Shown here piece after piece: positions 7,100 to 8,822 of a stretch of 8,822 nucleotides of DNA; the first letter of the stretch is position 1, and every line of letters begins with the position of its first letter. The notes below the pieces were generated by a model. The model made no database searches. It had not been told where the DNA came from and worked only from the letters and a program-made list of their open reading frames with translations. The translations under genes were made by a program, and so were the position numbers. Source of the stretch: Oscillospiraceae bacterium (GTDB taxonomy: Bacteria > Bacillota > Clostridia > Oscillospirales > Oscillospiraceae); assembly GCA_016296235.1 (NCBI GenBank), contig JAEDJR010000077.1:1-8822 (forward strand), given 5' to 3'.

Positions 7100-8103
7100 T
7101 GGGCAGCACCCTCCTTCGCACCGTCAAAGCTGAACATATTCAGATGGTTGCCGTTCTCGTCGGTCAAAATCACCTGCAGGCCGGGCAGCAGGGCTTCCAT
7201 GGTCTCGTAGTACATGCGCTGCTTGGTGATGCCGGGGAACTTGCTGTACTCCTCGTACATGGAGTTGAAACGGGCGACCTGACCGTTGGCCTCGTTGATG
7301 CGGCTGGCCTTGGCGGCTTCGGCCTGCTGGAGGATCCGGTCGGCTTCCGCTTCCGCTGCAGGCAGCTGCTCGGAACGGTACTTGTTGGCGTTGTTCAGGG
7401 CCGTTTCCTTGCCCTGCTTGGCGTTTTCCACGTCCTTGAAGGCCGCCAGTACCTCCGCCGTGGGCGGCTCGGCGTCCTGGATGGTCAGGTTCACCAGCTG
7501 GATGCCCAGGTCCTCCTGCTCCATGCGGTTGATGATCTTCTCCTTGATCTCCGCCTGAATCTGGCTCTTGCCGCTGGTGATTACGTCGTCCACCGGGTAC
7601 AGGCCGATGGTGTCGCGGATGTAGCTCTGGGCCAGGGTCTTGAGAATTCCGGCGGCGTCCTCACTGTTGTACAGGTACTTCACCGGATCGGTCACCCGGT
7701 ACTCCATGAAGAAGTCCACGTTGACGAAGTTGTAGTCGCTGGTAATCATCAGGCTTTCCTCGTCCTTGGACTCGTTGGTGTAGGGGTCATAGCCGATGGC
7801 GATGCCCTTGATGGTCATGTCCACCTTCTGAACCTCTTGGGCATAGGGGATCTTGAAGTGGAGGCCGGGGGAGGTGACGGTCTGGGGAACGCCGAAGGTG
7901 GTGACCACGGCGCTTTCCTGCTCACCGATGGTGTAGAAGGAATTCAGCGCCGTGACGGCCAGCAGCAGCACGCAGATCACTGCCGCCGCGATGAACACAA
8001 TTTTTTTGCCGGCCGGCTTTTGCCCCTTGGGTTTCCTGGCCTGGGGGCCGGGCCGGTACTGGTACTGGAAGTTGTCATTGGGGTTGTAGGATTGATCGTC
8101 CAT
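7096..8103 (-). CDS. hflK: HflK-like SPFH/band-7 membrane protein
   Basis: This 335-residue protein is the probable partner of HflC in a membrane SPFH complex. A cytoplasmic N-terminal tail of 34 residues, rich in Gln, Tyr, Pro and Lys (QYQYRPGP), precedes one membrane anchor at about residues 35-53. This tail is short and not the Gly-rich one of the proteobacterial protein. The band-7 domain follows (TIGEQESAVVTTFG, SPGLHFKIPYAQEVQKVD), with the family segment LGIQLVNLTIQDAEPPTAEVLAAFKDV and then a long Ala/Glu-rich coiled coil (KYRSEQLPAAEAEADRILQQ). AAGGAG (minus strand, complement of 8110-8115) sits seven bases before the ATG. It is first gene of a two-gene unit with its own promoter. Its role in a Firmicute is inferred from E. 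coli. Confidence 0.9.
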   Translation of the reverse strand: MDDQSYNPNDNFQYQYRPGPQARKPKGQKPAGKKIVFIAAAVICVLLLAVTALNSFYTIGEQESAVVTTFGVPQTVTSPGLHFKIPYAQEVQKVDMTIKGIAIGYDPYTNESKDEESLMITSDYNFVNVDFFMEYRVTDPVKYLYNSEDAAGILKTLAQSYIRDTIGLYPVDDVITSGKSQIQAEIKEKIINRMEQEDLGIQLVNLTIQDAEPPTAEVLAAFKDVENAKQGKETALNNANKYRSEQLPAAEAEADRILQQAEAAKASRINEANGQVARFNSMYEEYSKFPGITKQRMYYETMEALLPGLQVILTDENGNHLNMFSFDGAKEGAAQ

Positions 8104-8150
8104 AACAAGCTCCTTCTCTCCGTGATGTAGTTTTATTCTAGTGTGACATC

Positions 8151-8159
8151 AGTATAGCA
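8151..8159 (-). promoter_or_regulatory. Extended -10 promoter for hflKC
   Basis: Read on the minus strand, TGCTATACT gives an extended -10 element (TGn plus TATACT at 8156-8151), about 48 bases before the hflK start codon. No consensus -35 is visible at 16-18 bases, where the terminator T-run and stem lie instead. The TGn extension could compensate. This is a pattern call only. Confidence 0.5.
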
Positions 8160-8168
8160 CAGGCACGC

Positions 8169-8198
8169 AAAAAAAGCGTGAACAGATTGTGTCCACGC
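8169..8198 (-). terminator. Intrinsic terminator, probably of the aminotransferase gene
   Basis: On the minus strand GCGTGGACA (8198-8190) pairs with TGTTCACGC (8184-8176) across a five-base loop, nine pairs including one G-U, and is followed at once by seven T (8175-8169). This is a textbook intrinsic terminator for minus-strand transcription coming from the aminotransferase, whose stop lies about 440 bases upstream. It ends just before the hflK promoter. CACGC after the T-run (8168-8164) forms a second short palindrome with GCGTG and could be an operator, but that is weaker. Confidence 0.8.
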
Positions 8199-8219
8199 CA
8201 TTAGACTGCGATTAAGAAA

Positions 8220-8250
8220 CCGTAGGGGCGGCCCGATGTGGCCGCCCGCA
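8220..8250. repeat. Single hairpin copy of the GTAGGGGCGG repeat family
   Basis: This 31-base copy matches positions 38-68 upstream of pstC with two mismatches. It forms a hairpin GGGCGGCC / GGCCGCCC. The matching right half seen at 88-110 is absent, so it is a half-element, followed by about 25 unremarkable bases before the tandem array. Confidence 0.75.
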
Positions 8251-8280
8251 TTTGTCAATCTATCACGCAAGGGATTCCCG

Positions 8281-8425
8281 TAGGGCGGGGGCTTGCCCCC
8301 GCCGGATGCATGTTGTAGGGGCGGCCTGTGGCCGCCCGAGTGCAGGCAGTGCGTTTCGCGGCGCAGCTGCAATCATGCGGGCGGCCGCAGGCCGCCCCTA
8401 CGGTGTATCCTGAAAGAATTCCCTG
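8281..8425. repeat. 145-base palindromic tandem repeat, copy 1
   Basis: The unit opens with the hairpin GGCGGGGG / CCCCCGCC (8284-8291, 8296-8303; loop CTTG). It then carries a pair of inverted arms 24 bases long (8315-8338 and 8378-8401) that match with one mismatch, a G-U in RNA, and each arm is itself a small hairpin. The arms enclose about 40 bases containing GCAGTGCG and GCGCAGCTGC. A spacer ending GAATTCCC leads to the next copy. Short reading frames through this array arise only because it has few stop codons; no gene is credible. Confidence 0.88.
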
Positions 8426-8570
8426 TAGGGCGGGGGCTTGCCCCCGCCGGATGCATGTTGTAGAGGCGGCCTGTGGCCGCCAGAGTGCAGGCAGTGCGTT
8501 TCGCGGCGCAGCTGCAATTATGCGGGCGGCCGCAGGCCGCCCCTACGGTGTATTCCGAAAGAATTCCCCG
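8426..8570. repeat. 145-base palindromic tandem repeat, copy 2
   Basis: This copy has the same length as copy 1 and differs at six positions. Two changes, G to A at 8464 and C to A at 8482, fall in the left arm and weaken its pairing with the right arm (8523-8546), which is unchanged and carries no compensating substitution. Confidence 0.88.
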
Positions 8571-8602
8571 TAGGGCTGGGGCTTGCCCCCGCCGAATGCA
8601 TG
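8571..8602. repeat. 145-base tandem repeat, truncated copy 3
   Basis: Only the first 32 bases of the unit are present. They match until ATGCATG and then diverge into the sequence leading to the aminotransferase 3' end. A C to T change inside the hairpin stem (8576) weakens the GGCGGGGG / CCCCCGCC pairing. Confidence 0.8.
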
Positions 8603-8634
8603 CAGCTTCCGATAGCCCACATGCCTGCACGCGG

Positions 8635-8822
8635 TTATTTCCCCAGCTTCTGCTCCAGCGCGGCCAGCTTCAGGCAGGTGCAGAACACATCCATGGCCAT
8701 TTCCAGCTCTGCCACAGGCGGCAGGCTGGGGGCGATGCGGATGTTGCTGTCCTGGGGATCTTTGCCATAGGGGAAGGTGGCGCCGGCGCCGGTCATGACC
8801 ACACCGGCCTCCTTGCACAGGG
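8635..8822 (-). CDS. PLP-dependent aminotransferase, C-terminal part (5' end outside window)
   Basis: Only the last 61 codons and the TAA stop (8637-8635) are in the window. The visible protein runs from LCKEAGVVMTGAG through ATFPYGKDPQDSNIRIAPSL to a C-terminal helix with a Cys-Thr-Cys and a final LEQKLGK. The ATFPYGKDP-DSNIRIAP stretch is characteristic of the C-terminal small domain of fold-type I aminotransferases, and I think specifically of the MocR-like aspartate aminotransferase family (PF12897). The Arg in NIRIAP would be the residue that binds the substrate carboxylate. Substrate cannot be judged from this piece. The catalytic Lys lies outside the window. The gene points toward hflK, and its message probably ends at the terminator at 8169-8198. 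Confidence 0.82.
   Translation of the reverse strand, partial: LCKEAGVVMTGAGATFPYGKDPQDSNIRIAPSLPPVAELEMAMDVFCTCLKLAALEQKLGK

Noticed and set aside
7099..8130. Plus-strand open frame of 343 codons opposite hflK
   Set aside because: It is a shadow of hflK; its low-complexity Val/Leu/Gly/His-rich protein has no recognisable domain.
8281..8602. Possible CRISPR array
   Set aside because: The repeat is 145 bases, directly tandem and without unique spacers; no cas gene is present.
8133..8630. Several 79-91 codon frames on both strands in the repeat array
   Set aside because: They follow the repeated hairpins, repeat the same peptide at the repeat spacing, and exist because GC-rich palindromes lack stop codons.

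Overview
The window looks like a chromosomal piece of a high-GC Firmicute. An anaerobic gut bacterium of the Oscillospirales type is my best guess, from GC-rich coding, clostridial-style PhoB/PhoR and HflK/HflC proteins, and abundant GC-rich palindromic intergenic repeats. No species can be named from the sequence alone.

Positions 126-3307 (+) hold the tightly packed phosphate-uptake genes pstC, pstA, pstB and phoU. Each overlaps the next by 1-8 bases, which points to one translationally coupled transcript. The phosphate-binding protein gene pstS is not in the window and presumably lies just upstream. After a 309-base gap filled by a long palindromic repeat come phoB and phoR (3617-5948, +), an OmpR-type response regulator and its membrane sensor kinase, overlapping by 8 bases. 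Together they form a phosphate sensing and uptake module: PstCAB imports phosphate, PhoU is expected to link transporter state to the kinase, and PhoR/PhoB set expression.

A short palindromic element with perfect 27-base inverted ends (5966-6117) and a strong 16-bp-stem terminator (6139-6173) separate this unit from a convergent minus-strand pair, hflK then hflC (8103 down to 6185). These encode two membrane-anchored SPFH/band-7 proteins that overlap by 4 bases. Upstream of hflK lie an extended -10 promoter and, just before it, an intrinsic terminator that most likely ends the preceding minus-strand gene. That gene is a PLP-dependent aminotransferase, of which only the last 61 codons are inside the window (8822 down to 8635).

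Between the aminotransferase stop and its terminator sit about 440 bases of repeats: a 145-base unit present in two full tandem copies plus a truncated third, and a single hairpin of the family also found just upstream of pstC. The protein-coding content is ordinary. The repeats are the part worth a second look: two unrelated-looking families of nested palindromes, all in spaces that appear to be transcribed but not translated. I see no CRISPR array, tRNA, rRNA, transposase, phage gene or defence system.
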